64,000 nt of DNA from Cognatilysobacter bugurensis (GTDB taxonomy: Bacteria; Pseudomonadota; Gammaproteobacteria; Xanthomonadales; Xanthomonadaceae), in contig NZ_BMYD01000004.1 of the NCBI RefSeq assembly GCF_014652095.1, positions 186,001 through 250,000 on the forward strand, read 5' to 3'. The position numbers were made by a program, and so were the translations under genes. Below are positions 48,025 to 57,218 of the stretch, piece by piece. Position 1 is the stretch's first letter; every line of letters begins with the position of its first letter. The notes under the pieces are model-generated. The model saw only the letters and a program-made list of their open reading frames with translations, was not told where the DNA came from and ran no database searches.

Positions 48025-48504
48025 ATGGACGCGTCCCCCGCACGCCCGCTCGACCGCTGGTTCGCGCATTACTCGGACGATCACCGCAACGCGACCAACC
48101 AGCGCATCCACCTGTGGTGCGTGCCGTTGATCGTGTGGAGCGTGATTGCGTTGCTGTGGTGCATCCCCGCGCCGGGCACGTGGTTCCGCGACGGGTTCTG
48201 GGCCGGCGCGGCGATGCTCGTGGCCACGCTGTTCTATTACCGCTCCTCGCGCGCGCTTGGCCTCGGCATGCTCGTCGCGTTCGCGGTCGCCGGCCTGCTC
48301 ACGCGCGGGCTGTTCGATGCGCTCGGCCGCGGGCCGCTGCTCGGCCTCGCGGTCGGGGTGTTCGTGATTGCCTGGATCGGGCAGTTCATCGGCCACAAGC
48401 TCGAAGGGCGCCGCCCGAGCTTCCTGACGGATTTGACCTACCTGCTGATCGGGCCGGCCTGGGTGCTTGCCAAGCTCTACCGCCGGCTCGGCTGGGCGTA
48501 CTGA
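48025..48504 (+). CDS. DUF962 (Mpo1-like) membrane protein
   Basis: A 159 aa protein with about four hydrophobic helices. The opening WFAHYSDDHRNATNQRIHLWCVP and later QFIGHKLEGRRPSF have the conserved His residues of DUF962. The yeast relative Mpo1 is a dioxygenase in fatty-acid alpha-oxidation, which suggests an iron-dependent lipid function. The start at 48025 follows AGGAAG. It is followed 1 nt later by the DMT permease gene. Confidence 0.88.
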   Translation: MDASPARPLDRWFAHYSDDHRNATNQRIHLWCVPLIVWSVIALLWCIPAPGTWFRDGFWAGAAMLVATLFYYRSSRALGLGMLVAFAVAGLLTRGLFDALGRGPLLGLAVGVFVIAWIGQFIGHKLEGRRPSFLTDLTYLLIGPAWVLAKLYRRLGWAY

Positions 48505-48505
48505 G

Positions 48506-49396
48506 GTGCCGCTGCGCGACCTCGCGCTCGTCGCGGTCATCGTGATCGCATGGGCCGGTAATTTCCTGATGTCCGCGCTCGCATTGCGCGAGATCCCACC
48601 CTTCCTCTTCACGGCGTTGCGCTTTGTGATCCTCACGCTCCTGCTGCTGCCGTGGCTCAAGCGGCCCACGCCGGGCCAGTGGCCGCGACTCATTGCGGTG
48701 GGCCTCAGCGTCGGCGTGCTGCACTTTGGTTTGAGCTTCTCCGCGCTCCGGCTCGCGGGCGACCTCTCCTCGCCGGCGATCGTCATGCAGAGCTATGTGC
48801 CGATGACCGCGGTGCTCGGCTGGTTCGCGCTCGACGAGCGCTTCGGCTGGCGAACGGGCCTCGCGATTGCCGTGAGCTTCGTCGGCGTGCTCGTGCTCGG
48901 CTTCGATCCGCTCGTGCTCGATGCGCCGGCCTCGCTCGTGCTGATGCTCGTGTCGGCCTTTTTCCTCGCGCTCGGCACCGTGCTCATGAAAGGCCTGCGC
49001 GATCTCGACGTGTTCAGCCAACAGGGCTGGATGGGCGTGATCAGCATCGGGCCGCTGCTTGCGACGAGCATGCTCATCGAGCCCGGCGCGATTGCGGCGC
49101 TGCCGCAGGTGAGCTGGATTGGCTGGGCCGGCGCGGCGTACGCGGCGTTCGCAGCGTCGCTGCTCGGGCACGGTCTCTATTACGTGCTCGTGCAACGCCA
49201 CCCGGTGGCGCAGGTCACGCCCTGGCTTCTGCTCACGCCGCTGCTCGCGGTCGGCCTCGGCATTGCGTTCTGGGGTGACCGCCCCGGCACTCGGCTGCTC
49301 ATCGGTGGCGCGATGGTGCTCGGCGGCGTGTTCATGATCGCGCTGCGGCGGTTGTCGAAGACGACTCCTAAGGCCGAATCGATCGACGCCGCCTAG
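48506..49396 (+). CDS. EamA/DMT-superfamily permease
   Basis: A 296 aa inner-membrane protein with ten predicted helices in two EamA repeats. WAGNFLMSALALREIPPFLFTALRF opens the first, and QQGWMGVISIGPLL and HGLYYVLVQRHPVAQVTPWLLLTP lie in the second. It may export amino acids or metabolites, as in RhtA/YdcZ relatives. The GTG at 48506 starts one base after the DUF962 stop and is preferred to the earlier frame. Confidence 0.88.
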   Translation: MPLRDLALVAVIVIAWAGNFLMSALALREIPPFLFTALRFVILTLLLLPWLKRPTPGQWPRLIAVGLSVGVLHFGLSFSALRLAGDLSSPAIVMQSYVPMTAVLGWFALDERFGWRTGLAIAVSFVGVLVLGFDPLVLDAPASLVLMLVSAFFLALGTVLMKGLRDLDVFSQQGWMGVISIGPLLATSMLIEPGAIAALPQVSWIGWAGAAYAAFAASLLGHGLYYVLVQRHPVAQVTPWLLLTPLLAVGLGIAFWGDRPGTRLLIGGAMVLGGVFMIALRRLSKTTPKAESIDAA

Positions 49397-49574
49397 CTCC
49401 CCCGAGTCAGTCGATGCACTGCCGGGCATCTGGTCGACGTCCATGAGGGGCCATCAATCAATGCACGCACCCCGTTGTTTTCAGCGACGTTCGGCCTACT
49501 GAATAGGGCGCGCGAGCGCGTCGTGACCGGCTGACGGACCGTACGCCGTGGCAGGGCCAAGCGAACCCATCGGT

Positions 49575-49580
49575 TAGAAT
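49575..49580 (+). promoter_or_regulatory. Candidate -10 element for the mrp operon
   Basis: TAGAAT lies 73 nt before the mrpA start in a 256-nt gap that otherwise shows no gene or terminator. No good -35 partner is seen, so the call is weak. Confidence 0.3.
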
Positions 49581-49652
49581 CCGCCGTTCCGCGCACGCTG
49601 TGCGCTGTCGATGCACGCTGCGCACTGCGGCGTGTCCGCAGCCTGGAACGAC

Positions 49653-52442
49653 ATGCTGGAACTGCTGCTCGCCCTGCCGTTCGTGCTCGCCTGCATCGTG
49701 CTGACGGTGCGGCGCGTGCCGCGTTCGGCGACGGCGTGGCTGGCCGGGCTTGCACCGCTGGCGGGCCTGCTCGTGCTCGTCGCGCTGACACCGCAGGTGC
49801 TTAACGCCGGCGGCGTGGCCTCGTCGCACGCCTGGATTCCGCAGATCGGGCTCGGGTTCTCGCTGAGGCTGGACGGGCTGGCGTGGATGTTCGCGCTCAT
49901 GGTGCTCGCGATCGGCGGGCTCGTCGTGATGTACGCGCACTACTACCTCGGCGAACGCGAGGACGTGCCTAAGTTCTTCGGTTACCTGCTGCTGTTCATG
50001 GGCGCGATGCTCGGCCTCGTGGTGGCCAGCAACCTGTTGCTGCTTGCGGTGTTCTGGGAGCTGACCTCGATCAGCTCGTTCCTGCTGATCGGCTACTGGT
50101 CGCACGATCGCGAGGCGCGCGAAGGCGCACGCATGGCGCTGACGATCACCGGCGCCGGCGGGCTCGCGCTGCTCGGCGGCGTGCTGCTGATCGGCCAGGT
50201 CGTGGGCAGTTACGAACTCGACGCGGTGCTCGCGGCCGGCGACGCGATCCGCGCGGCGCCCACGTACCCGGCGATCCTGATCCTCGTGCTGCTCGCGGTG
50301 TTCACCAAGAGCGCCCAGTTCCCGTTCCATTTCTGGCTGCCGCACGCGATGGCGGCGCCGACGCCGGTGTCGGCCTACCTGCACTCGGCGACGATGGTGA
50401 AGGCCGGTGTGTTCCTGCTCGTGCGCCTGCACCCGGCGCTGTCGGGCACGGAGCTGTTCTTCTACGTGGTGAGCGGGGTCGGCGCGATCACGATGCTCGT
50501 CGGCGCGTGGTACGCGATCTTCCAGCACGACCTCAAGGGCCTGCTTGCGTATTCGACGATCTCGCACCTCGGCCTGATCACGCTCCTGTTCGGGCTGTCG
50601 ACGCCGCTCGCCGTGGTCGCGGGGCTGTTCCACATCCTCAACCACGCCACGTTCAAGGCCTCGCTGTTCATGGCCGCGGGCATCATCGACCACGAGACCG
50701 GCACGCGCGACATGCGCCGGCTCGGCAACCTGCGCAAGTACCTGCCGTGGACGAGCGCGCTCGCGATCATCGCCGCGCTTGCGATGGCCGGCATCCCGCT
50801 GCTCAACGGCTTCCTGTCGAAGGAGATGTTCTTCGCGCAGGCGCTCGAGGTCGGCGGCTCGGGGCTGGTGCGCATCGCGGTGACGGTGGCAGCGCTGCTC
50901 GCCGGCGTGTTCGGTGTCGCCTACAGCTTGCGCTTCGTGCACGACACCTTCCTCGTGCGCACCGAGCCGAAGGTGGACCGCGAGATCCACGAGCCGCCGC
51001 GCTTCATGAAGATCCCGGTCGAGGTGCTTGTCGTGGTCTGCCTTGCGGTCGGCGTGGTGCCCGCGTGGACGATCGCGCCGGTGCTCGCGGCCGCCGTGCG
51101 CTCGGTGCTGGGCGATGCGACGCCGTACTACAGCCTGGCGCTCTGGCACGGGGTGAACCTGCCGCTGCTCATGAGCCTGGCCGGCGTGATCGGCGGCGCG
51201 CTTCTGTATTTCGGGCTGCGCCGGCTGTTCGACCTGCACGCGGTCGTGCGGCGCGCGTTCGGTCGCCAGGTGTTCCGCCGCCAGGGACTGATCCTGCTCG
51301 GTGTCGCACGCGAAATCACGTTCCGGCTCACCGACGGAGGGCTGCAGCGCTCGCTGTGGTGGGTTGTCATCGCGCTGCTCGGCACGGCAATCGTGCCGGT
51401 GCTGCCCGCGATCGGCGACGCGCTCATGCGGCCCGGGCAGCCGCTGCCGCCGGTCGGTTGGGCGGTGTGGGCGCTGCTCGTGGGCGGCGCGATCGCGACG
51501 GTCGCGCTGCACCGCGAACGCCTGCTTGCGCTGATCGTGGTCGGGGCCGTGGGCCTCGGCGTAAGCCTCGTGTTCGTGTTCCTGTCCGCGCCCGACCTCG
51601 CTCTGACACAGCTGCTCGTCGAGACGGTGACGATCGTGCTGATGCTGCTCGCGCTCAACTACCTGCCGCAGGTGTCCGAGCGCAGCCAGACGCGCGCGCG
51701 CCGCATCCGCGACGGCGTCGTCGCGATCGCGGCAGGCGCCGGCGTCGCCGCCCTCGCGTATGCCTTGATGACGCGCCCCGGCGGCGACACGGTGGCGAGT
51801 GAATTGCTCGCGCGTTCGCTGCCCGAAGGCTACGGCCGCAACGTCGTCAACGTGATCCTCGTGGACTTCCGCGGCTTCGACACCCTGGGCGAGATCACGG
51901 TGTTCGGCATCGCAGGCCTGCTCGTTCACGCGCTGCTGCGCCGCGCGCGGCTCATGCCCGATGCGCTGCCACCGGACTCGCCTGCCGCGCTGCCGATGCC
52001 GGCCACGCTGAGCCATCTGCTGTTCCCGCTGGCGCTCGCGGTGTCGGTGTACCTGTTCCTGCGCGGTCACAACGAGCCGGGTGGCGGCTTCATTGCCGGC
52101 CTCGTGCTCGCGATCCCGCTTCTGCTGCAGTACGTGCTGCTCGGCTCGCAGTACGTCGAGTCGCGGCTCGGCTTCGACTACGTGCGCTGCATCGGCATCG
52201 GGCTGCTGATCGCGCTGGTGACCGGCGTGGCGCCGATGCTGCTCGGCTACCCGTTCCTCACCAGCGGCCACGTCGAGCCGCACCTGCCGCTGATCGGCGA
52301 AGTGCCGCTGACCAGCGCGGCGGCGTTCGACCTCGGCGTCTACCTCGTCGTCTTCGGAGGCTCGATGCTGATCCTGTCGATGATGGGTACGGTGAAGCAC
52401 GCGCCGCCCGCGGCCCCGGCCGCGCGACCGGGGGTGCAGTGA
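49653..52442 (+). CDS. mrpA: Na+/H+ antiporter subunit MrpA-MrpB fusion
   Basis: A 929 aa polytopic protein. The N-terminal complex I-like antiporter domain has FWELTSISSFLLIGYW, FTKSAQFPFHFWLPHAM, and TPVSAYLHSATMVKAGVF, with the conserved Glu and Lys residues. Residues about 790-925 form an MrpB domain, with HNEPGGGFIAGLVLAIPLLLQ as signature. This fusion is typical of group 2 Mrp operons. It couples proton flow to Na+ export and pH homeostasis. It is the first of six tightly packed genes. Confidence 0.95.
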   Translation: MLELLLALPFVLACIVLTVRRVPRSATAWLAGLAPLAGLLVLVALTPQVLNAGGVASSHAWIPQIGLGFSLRLDGLAWMFALMVLAIGGLVVMYAHYYLGEREDVPKFFGYLLLFMGAMLGLVVASNLLLLAVFWELTSISSFLLIGYWSHDREAREGARMALTITGAGGLALLGGVLLIGQVVGSYELDAVLAAGDAIRAAPTYPAILILVLLAVFTKSAQFPFHFWLPHAMAAPTPVSAYLHSATMVKAGVFLLVRLHPALSGTELFFYVVSGVGAITMLVGAWYAIFQHDLKGLLAYSTISHLGLITLLFGLSTPLAVVAGLFHILNHATFKASLFMAAGIIDHETGTRDMRRLGNLRKYLPWTSALAIIAALAMAGIPLLNGFLSKEMFFAQALEVGGSGLVRIAVTVAALLAGVFGVAYSLRFVHDTFLVRTEPKVDREIHEPPRFMKIPVEVLVVVCLAVGVVPAWTIAPVLAAAVRSVLGDATPYYSLALWHGVNLPLLMSLAGVIGGALLYFGLRRLFDLHAVVRRAFGRQVFRRQGLILLGVAREITFRLTDGGLQRSLWWVVIALLGTAIVPVLPAIGDALMRPGQPLPPVGWAVWALLVGGAIATVALHRERLLALIVVGAVGLGVSLVFVFLSAPDLALTQLLVETVTIVLMLLALNYLPQVSERSQTRARRIRDGVVAIAAGAGVAALAYALMTRPGGDTVASELLARSLPEGYGRNVVNVILVDFRGFDTLGEITVFGIAGLLVHALLRRARLMPDALPPDSPAALPMPATLSHLLFPLALAVSVYLFLRGHNEPGGGFIAGLVLAIPLLLQYVLLGSQYVESRLGFDYVRCIGIGLLIALVTGVAPMLLGYPFLTSGHVEPHLPLIGEVPLTSAAAFDLGVYLVVFGGSMLILSMMGTVKHAPPAAPAARPGVQ

Positions 52443-52795
52443 TGGAACTGGCGCTTGCGAGCGTGATCGGCCTGCTGACGGCCGCCGGCGTGTACCTGCT
52501 GCTGCGCTCGCGCAGCTTCGACACGATCCTCGGGCTCACGCTGCTGTCGTACGCGACGAACCTGCTGATCTTCGCGTGCGGCCGCGTGGCCGTGGGGCGT
52601 GCGCCGGTGCTGCGCGAGGGCGTCGCACCGACGCTGGCGCAGCACACCGATCCGCTGCCGCAGGCGCTGGTGCTCACGGCGATCGTGATCGCGTTCGCGA
52701 TGACCGCGGTGACGATCGTCGTCGCGATGCGGTCGCGATCGGACAACGGCAGCGACCACGTCGACGCCGGGGACGAAGGCGAGGGCATGCCGTGA
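52442..52795 (+). CDS. mrpC: Na+/H+ antiporter subunit MrpC
   Basis: A 117 aa NuoK-like subunit with three helices. LALASVIGLLTAAGVYLLLRSRSF, ATNLLIFACGR and DPLPQALVLTAIVIAFAMTA are family features. ATG 52442 shares one base with the mrpA stop (TGATG). Confidence 0.93.
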   Translation: MELALASVIGLLTAAGVYLLLRSRSFDTILGLTLLSYATNLLIFACGRVAVGRAPVLREGVAPTLAQHTDPLPQALVLTAIVIAFAMTAVTIVVAMRSRSDNGSDHVDAGDEGEGMP

Positions 52796-54324
52796 GCATG
52801 CACCTGCCGGTCCTCGCAATCCTCGTTCCGCTGGTGTTCGGCGCACTCGCGCTGCTCGTCGAGCGCCGCAGCATTGCGACGATGCGCGCGGTCGGCGCGC
52901 TCGGGCTCGCATCGCTGCTCGTCGTGGCCGTCGCGCTCGTCGACCGCGCCGGCTCGGGCGTGATCGACGTCTACCTCGTGGGCGACTGGCCGGCGCGGCT
53001 CGGCATCGCGCTCGTCGCTGACCGGCTCGGGGCGATGCTCGTTCTCGCCACCGCGGTGCTCGCCACCGCATGCGCTCTGCACGCCGCGAGTGGATGGGAC
53101 GCGCGCGCCACGCACTTCCATGCGCTGCTGCAGTTCCAGCTCGCCGGTCTCAACGGCGCGTTCCTCACCGGCGACCTGTTCAACCTGTTCGTGTTCTTCG
53201 AGGTGATGCTCATCGCCTCGTACGGGCTTCTGCTCAGCGGCGGCCGCGGCCAGCGCATGCGCGCGGGCTTCCACTACGTGGTGTTCAACATCGCCGCGTC
53301 GACGCTGTTCCTCGTGGCGCTCGGCCTGCTGTATGGCCTGCTCGGCACGCTCAACATGGCCGAGATGGCGCTGCGCGTGTCCACGGCCGATCCAGCCGAT
53401 CTCGCGCTGATCCGCGCAGCCTCGGGCGTGCTGCTCGTCGTGTTCTGCGGCAAGGCGGCGCTGCTGCCGCTGTACCTGTGGCTGCCGGGCGCGTACTCGT
53501 GGGCGCCGGCGCCGGTCGCAGCCTTGTTCGCGATCATGACCAAGGTCGGCGTCTACGCGGTGCTCCGCGTGTACACGCTCGTGTTCGGCAGCACGGCGGG
53601 CCCGCTCGCCGGCTGGGCGTGGGACTGGCTGCTGCCGCTGGGCCTGGCCACGCTCGTGCTTGCGACGCTCGGCGCGCTTGCCGCGACGACGCTGCGCATG
53701 CAGGTGGCCTACCTCGTGGTTGCATCGGCGGCTACGCTGTTCATCGCGTTCTCGCTCGGCACGCCCGATGCCGTTGGCGCGGGGCTGTACTACCTGCTGC
53801 ACAGCACGTTCGTCGCGGCTGCGTTGTTCCTCGTCGTCGACCTGATCCGCGGCCAGCGCGGCGCCCGGCGCGACCTGCTCGACGCCGCGGGCCCGCTGCA
53901 TCGCCCTGCCCTGCTCGGCACGCTGTTTGCGGTCGCCGCGGTGTCGATCGCCGGACTTCCGCCGCTGTCGGGCTTTTTCGGCAAGCTCATGATCCTCGAC
54001 GCCGTGCCGCCCGGCGCGCGCGGCTGGGTGTGGTCGATCGTGCTCGGCACCAGCCTGATGAGCCTCATCGCCCTCGCCCGCACCGGCAGCCAGGTGTTCT
54101 GGCGGGCCGAACCGTGGCCAGCCGCCGCGCCGGTGCCCGCGGCGCCGAGCCGCGTCCAGGTGATCGCCACGCTTGCCCTGCTCGGCTGCGGCATCGCGCT
54201 CGTGCTCGGCGGCGGGGCCGTGGTCGGCTACACCGAGGCCGCCGCGCAGCAGTTGCTTGCGCCCGAGGCGTATATCGACGCAGCGCGCAGCGCGACGCCG
54301 CAGCTTCGGGCGCCGTCGCCATGA
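52792..54324 (+). CDS. mrpD: Na+/H+ antiporter subunit MrpD
   Basis: A 510 aa antiporter-like subunit homologous to NuoL/M/N. FFEVMLIASYGLLL holds the conserved Glu, CGKAALLPLYLWLPGAYSWAPAPVAALFAIMTKVGVYAVLR holds the conserved Lys residues, given here only as a landmark around residues 218-258, and PPLSGFFGKLMI is a later loop. The GTG at 52792 overlaps the mrpC stop, while ATG 52798 is an alternative two codons later. Confidence 0.94.
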   Translation: MSMHLPVLAILVPLVFGALALLVERRSIATMRAVGALGLASLLVVAVALVDRAGSGVIDVYLVGDWPARLGIALVADRLGAMLVLATAVLATACALHAASGWDARATHFHALLQFQLAGLNGAFLTGDLFNLFVFFEVMLIASYGLLLSGGRGQRMRAGFHYVVFNIAASTLFLVALGLLYGLLGTLNMAEMALRVSTADPADLALIRAASGVLLVVFCGKAALLPLYLWLPGAYSWAPAPVAALFAIMTKVGVYAVLRVYTLVFGSTAGPLAGWAWDWLLPLGLATLVLATLGALAATTLRMQVAYLVVASAATLFIAFSLGTPDAVGAGLYYLLHSTFVAAALFLVVDLIRGQRGARRDLLDAAGPLHRPALLGTLFAVAAVSIAGLPPLSGFFGKLMILDAVPPGARGWVWSIVLGTSLMSLIALARTGSQVFWRAEPWPAAAPVPAAPSRVQVIATLALLGCGIALVLGGGAVVGYTEAAAQQLLAPEAYIDAARSATPQLRAPSP

Positions 54325-54806
54325 GCCGCTTCCTGCCTTCTCCGCCGCTGAGCATCGCCGTGCTGGTGCTGTGGCTCCTGCTCGTCGCCGAGTTCAGCGC
54401 GGGGCAGCTCGTGCTCGGCATCGCGCTGGCGATCGCATTGCCGCTCGTGGCCGGCGCGCTGCAGCCCGAGCGCGCGCACGTGCGGCGTACGCGCGCGGTG
54501 TTCGTGCTGCTCGCGCGCGTGCTGTGGGACATCGTGCTGTCGAATATTGAAGTTGCGCGCCGCATCCTCGGCCCCGAGAGCGCGCTGACGCCGACGTTCG
54601 TCTGGCTGCCGCTGGATCTCACCAACATCCATGGCATCACCACGCTCGCGAGCATCATCACGCTGACGCCGGGCACGGTCTCGGCCGAGCTCAGCGAAGA
54701 CCGGCGCCACCTGCTGATCCATTGCTTCAACCTCGACGACGCCGAGCAGTTGCTCGCGACGATCAAGGCCCGCTACGAAGCGCCGCTCAAGGAGATCTTC
54801 CCGTGA
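54321..54806 (+). CDS. mrpE: Na+/H+ antiporter subunit MrpE
   Basis: A 161 aa protein with N-terminal helices and a cytoplasmic domain. LLARVLWDIVLSNIEVARRIL, FVWLPLDLTN, ITLTPGTVSAELS and LLIHCFNLDDAE are typical. It overlaps mrpD (ATGA) and mrpF (GTGA). It supports complex assembly. Confidence 0.93.
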   Translation: MSRFLPSPPLSIAVLVLWLLLVAEFSAGQLVLGIALAIALPLVAGALQPERAHVRRTRAVFVLLARVLWDIVLSNIEVARRILGPESALTPTFVWLPLDLTNIHGITTLASIITLTPGTVSAELSEDRRHLLIHCFNLDDAEQLLATIKARYEAPLKEIFP

Positions 54807-55072
54807 TCGAGAGCGCGGTGCTGATCGCCTTGCACGTCATTGGCTTCGCGATGCTGCTGAGCCTGTGGCGGCTGCTGCGCGGCCCCACGGTCGCCGACCG
54901 CATCCTCGCGCTCGACACGCTGTACATCAACGCGATCGCGGCGTTGATCCTGTTCGGCATGCACCTGCGCTCGTCGATCTATTTCGAGGCTGCGCTCGTG
55001 ATCGCGATGCTCGGCTTCGTCGGTACGGCGGTGCTCAGCAAGTACGTGCTGCGCCGGGACATCGTCGAATGA
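54803..55072 (+). CDS. mrpF: Na+/H+ antiporter subunit MrpF
   Basis: An 89 aa three-helix protein. WRLLRGPTVADRILALDTLYINAIA is the family signature, around residues 22-46. It starts at GTG 54803 within the mrpE stop. Confidence 0.92.
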   Translation: MIESAVLIALHVIGFAMLLSLWRLLRGPTVADRILALDTLYINAIAALILFGMHLRSSIYFEAALVIAMLGFVGTAVLSKYVLRRDIVE

Positions 55073-55085
55073 GCGGAGACCGGAC

Positions 55086-55484
55086 ATGAGCGCGCTCGCG
55101 GAAATCCTGCTCAGCCTGCTGATCGCGATCGGCACGTTCTTCGTGCTCGTCGGTTCGTTCGGGCTGTTCAAGCTGTCGGAGTTCTTCAAGCGCCTGCACG
55201 GCCCGACGAAGGCGAGCACGCTCGGCGTCGGCTGCATCCTGATCGCGTCGATCGCGTTTCACGGGCTGCGCGGCGACGGCCTGGGCCTACGCGAGATCCT
55301 GATCACGCTGTTCCTGTTTCTGACCGCGCCGATCAGCGCCCACGTGATGGCCCGTGCTGCGCTGCGGCTATCGCCCGAGCAGCGTCCGCCGCAGCCGCCG
55401 GCCGCGTCGGCGACGATGTCGAAGGCCGCCGAGAGCGACGCTCAGGCTTCACCCGCGGCCGGCCGCGGGCCCGACGCAGACTGA
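55086..55484 (+). CDS. mrpG: Na+/H+ antiporter subunit MrpG
   Basis: A 132 aa protein with three helices. FFVLVGSFGLFKLSEFFKRLHGPTKAST is conserved, around residues 18-46, and PISAHVMARAA follows. The C-terminal 30 residues are a polar extension. It is the last mrp gene, 13 nt after mrpF. Confidence 0.92.
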   Translation: MSALAEILLSLLIAIGTFFVLVGSFGLFKLSEFFKRLHGPTKASTLGVGCILIASIAFHGLRGDGLGLREILITLFLFLTAPISAHVMARAALRLSPEQRPPQPPAASATMSKAAESDAQASPAAGRGPDAD

Positions 55485-55491
55485 GCGCGCG

Positions 55492-56448
55492 TCAACGCCA
55501 CACGAGCGCGAGCTCGTACCCGACCCACAGCACGAACGCGAAGACGAGCACCCCGCCCTCGCGCCGGCTGACGCGCAGATCGCCGCGGAGGATCGGGTAG
55601 AGCATCAGCGCGAACGCGAGCGCGGCGGGCAGCTCGATCAGCACGAACGAGCGCGGCATCGGCAGCGGATCGACAATCGCGACCAGCCCGACGACGACGA
55701 GCACGTTGAACAGGCTCGAGCCGATCACGTGGCCGGCGACAAGGTCGCCCTGCCCGCGCCGCGCGGCCGCGACGGCCGCCGCGATCTCGGGCAGCGCCGT
55801 GCCGATCGCGACCGGCAGCAGGCCCACGAGCAGCGACGTCAGGCCGAGCGCCTCGCCGATCGTCGGCGCGGCGCGCACGACGAACCTCGAACCGAAGTAC
55901 AGCAGCGCCACGGCAATCGCGACGCGAATCAGGTTCAGGCGCAGGTCCGCACTGGTGGCCGCGTAGGCCTCGAGTTCGGCACGCACCTCGGGCGATTCGC
56001 GATCCGCGCGACTCAGCGCGAACGCCAGCACCGCGACGAACGCAATGAGCAGGCCGATGCCGTCGAGCCGGGAGATCTCGCCGTCGAGCCCGAGCAGGCC
56101 TAGCGCGACGGTCGCGAGCACGAGCACGATCCACAGCGGGTTGAGCGAACGCCAGTCAATCACCAGCGGCGCGGCGAGCGCGGCCAGGCCGAGCGTGAGC
56201 CCGACATTGACGACGTTGCTGCCGACCGCGTTGCCGAGCGCGAGCCAGGGCTGGCCGGTGGCCGCCGCATGCAGGTTCACGGCCAGCTCCGGCAGCGACG
56301 TCGCAAATGCCACCAGCACGAGGCCCGCGGTGAACGGCGTGAGGCCCGCGCGCTGTGCGAGCCCGGACGCGCCTTTGACGATCGAATCGCCGCCAAGTGC
56401 GAGCAGCACCAGGCCGATCGCGAACAGACCCATGGCCTCAAGCATCAA
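55492..56448 (-). CDS. YrbG-like calcium/sodium antiporter
   Basis: A 318 aa cation/Ca2+ exchanger with two inverted repeats of about five helices. The alpha repeats are present: LALGNAVGSNVVNVGLTLGL near residue 65 and HVIGSSLFNVLVVVGLVAIVD near 225, each with the GNxxGS-type core. It lies 7 nt convergent with mrpG, with no clear terminator between. Confidence 0.92.
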   Translation of the reverse strand: MMLEAMGLFAIGLVLLALGGDSIVKGASGLAQRAGLTPFTAGLVLVAFATSLPELAVNLHAAATGQPWLALGNAVGSNVVNVGLTLGLAALAAPLVIDWRSLNPLWIVLVLATVALGLLGLDGEISRLDGIGLLIAFVAVLAFALSRADRESPEVRAELEAYAATSADLRLNLIRVAIAVALLYFGSRFVVRAAPTIGEALGLTSLLVGLLPVAIGTALPEIAAAVAAARRGQGDLVAGHVIGSSLFNVLVVVGLVAIVDPLPMPRSFVLIELPAALAFALMLYPILRGDLRVSRREGGVLVFAFVLWVGYELALVWR

Positions 56449-56478
56449 CCGCGCTCCGCCGTGCCGCGACCGCGCATA

Positions 56479-57129
56479 TCAGGCGCAGCCTTCGACGTAA
56501 TCGACCTGCGGCGGCTGGCCGATGCGCCACTTCGTCACGCGCCCCTCGACGTCGGTTTCGAACAGCAGCACCTGGCCGCTGCCGCCCGCATCAGGCACGC
56601 GCAGGTAGTTGGCGCCGTCGACGTACTTGTGCGGCTGCACTTCGAGCCGCTGTGCGTAGAGCTTCGCGATCTCGTGCGTGCTCATGCCGATGCGACCGCC
56701 GCCGGGGGCGACGAGCGATGCATCGTCGACATCGATGCGGCGGAACGCGCTGCCGTCCATCATGAAGCCGATGCGGTAACGCCCCGGCGCCATCGATGCG
56801 TTCGTGGGGTACAGGTAATAGCAACCGTCGACCTGCGGCGGGCCCTTCGTGGTGAGCTCACCGTCCCATGCCGCGCGCAGCATCTTCTCGTCGGAGCCGA
56901 ACGGCGCGGTCTTGAAGCCGAAGTAGGCGATCGCGTCGGATGCGATCGGCAGCGATGCGTTCGCGCCGTCCGCCGCGGACACCGTATCGGCGGTCGACGC
57001 CGGCGCGGGTGCGGCCGCCGTGGCAGCCGGCACTTCGGCGGGCGCATCGTTGGCGGGCTCGCGGTCGCACGCCACGAGCGCGCACAGCAGCGGAATCGAC
57101 AGCAGAACCGACAGCGGGCGAACGGGCAT
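56479..57129 (-). CDS. Conserved lipoprotein, family not recognised
   Basis: A 216 aa protein with a lipoprotein signal ending LVAC. After an Ala/Pro-rich linker the domain (about 60-216) has YFGFKTAPFGSDEKMLRAAW, GCYYLYP, YRIGFMMDGSAFRRIDVD and VTKWRIGQPPQVDYVEGCA. Two cysteines may form a disulfide. A trimmed form of this pattern occurs in bacterial envelope lipoproteins, but the function is unknown. Confidence 0.8.
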   Translation of the reverse strand: MPVRPLSVLLSIPLLCALVACDREPANDAPAEVPAATAAAPAPASTADTVSAADGANASLPIASDAIAYFGFKTAPFGSDEKMLRAAWDGELTTKGPPQVDGCYYLYPTNASMAPGRYRIGFMMDGSAFRRIDVDDASLVAPGGGRIGMSTHEIAKLYAQRLEVQPHKYVDGANYLRVPDAGGSGQVLLFETDVEGRVTKWRIGQPPQVDYVEGCA

Positions 57130-57218
57130 CGGCGTTCTCCGGAGAGGGACAGACGAGTCCGGGGCGGACGCCCGCAGCCTAGCTTCGCGCGGTGAAAGCA
57201 ACGCGAATGCGCCGCCGG

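Noticed and set aside
49458-52400. A 980-codon open frame on the minus strand opposite mrpA
   Set aside because: It is the antisense shadow of mrpA. Its Arg/His/Glu-rich composition has no domain pattern, while mrpA has clear family motifs.
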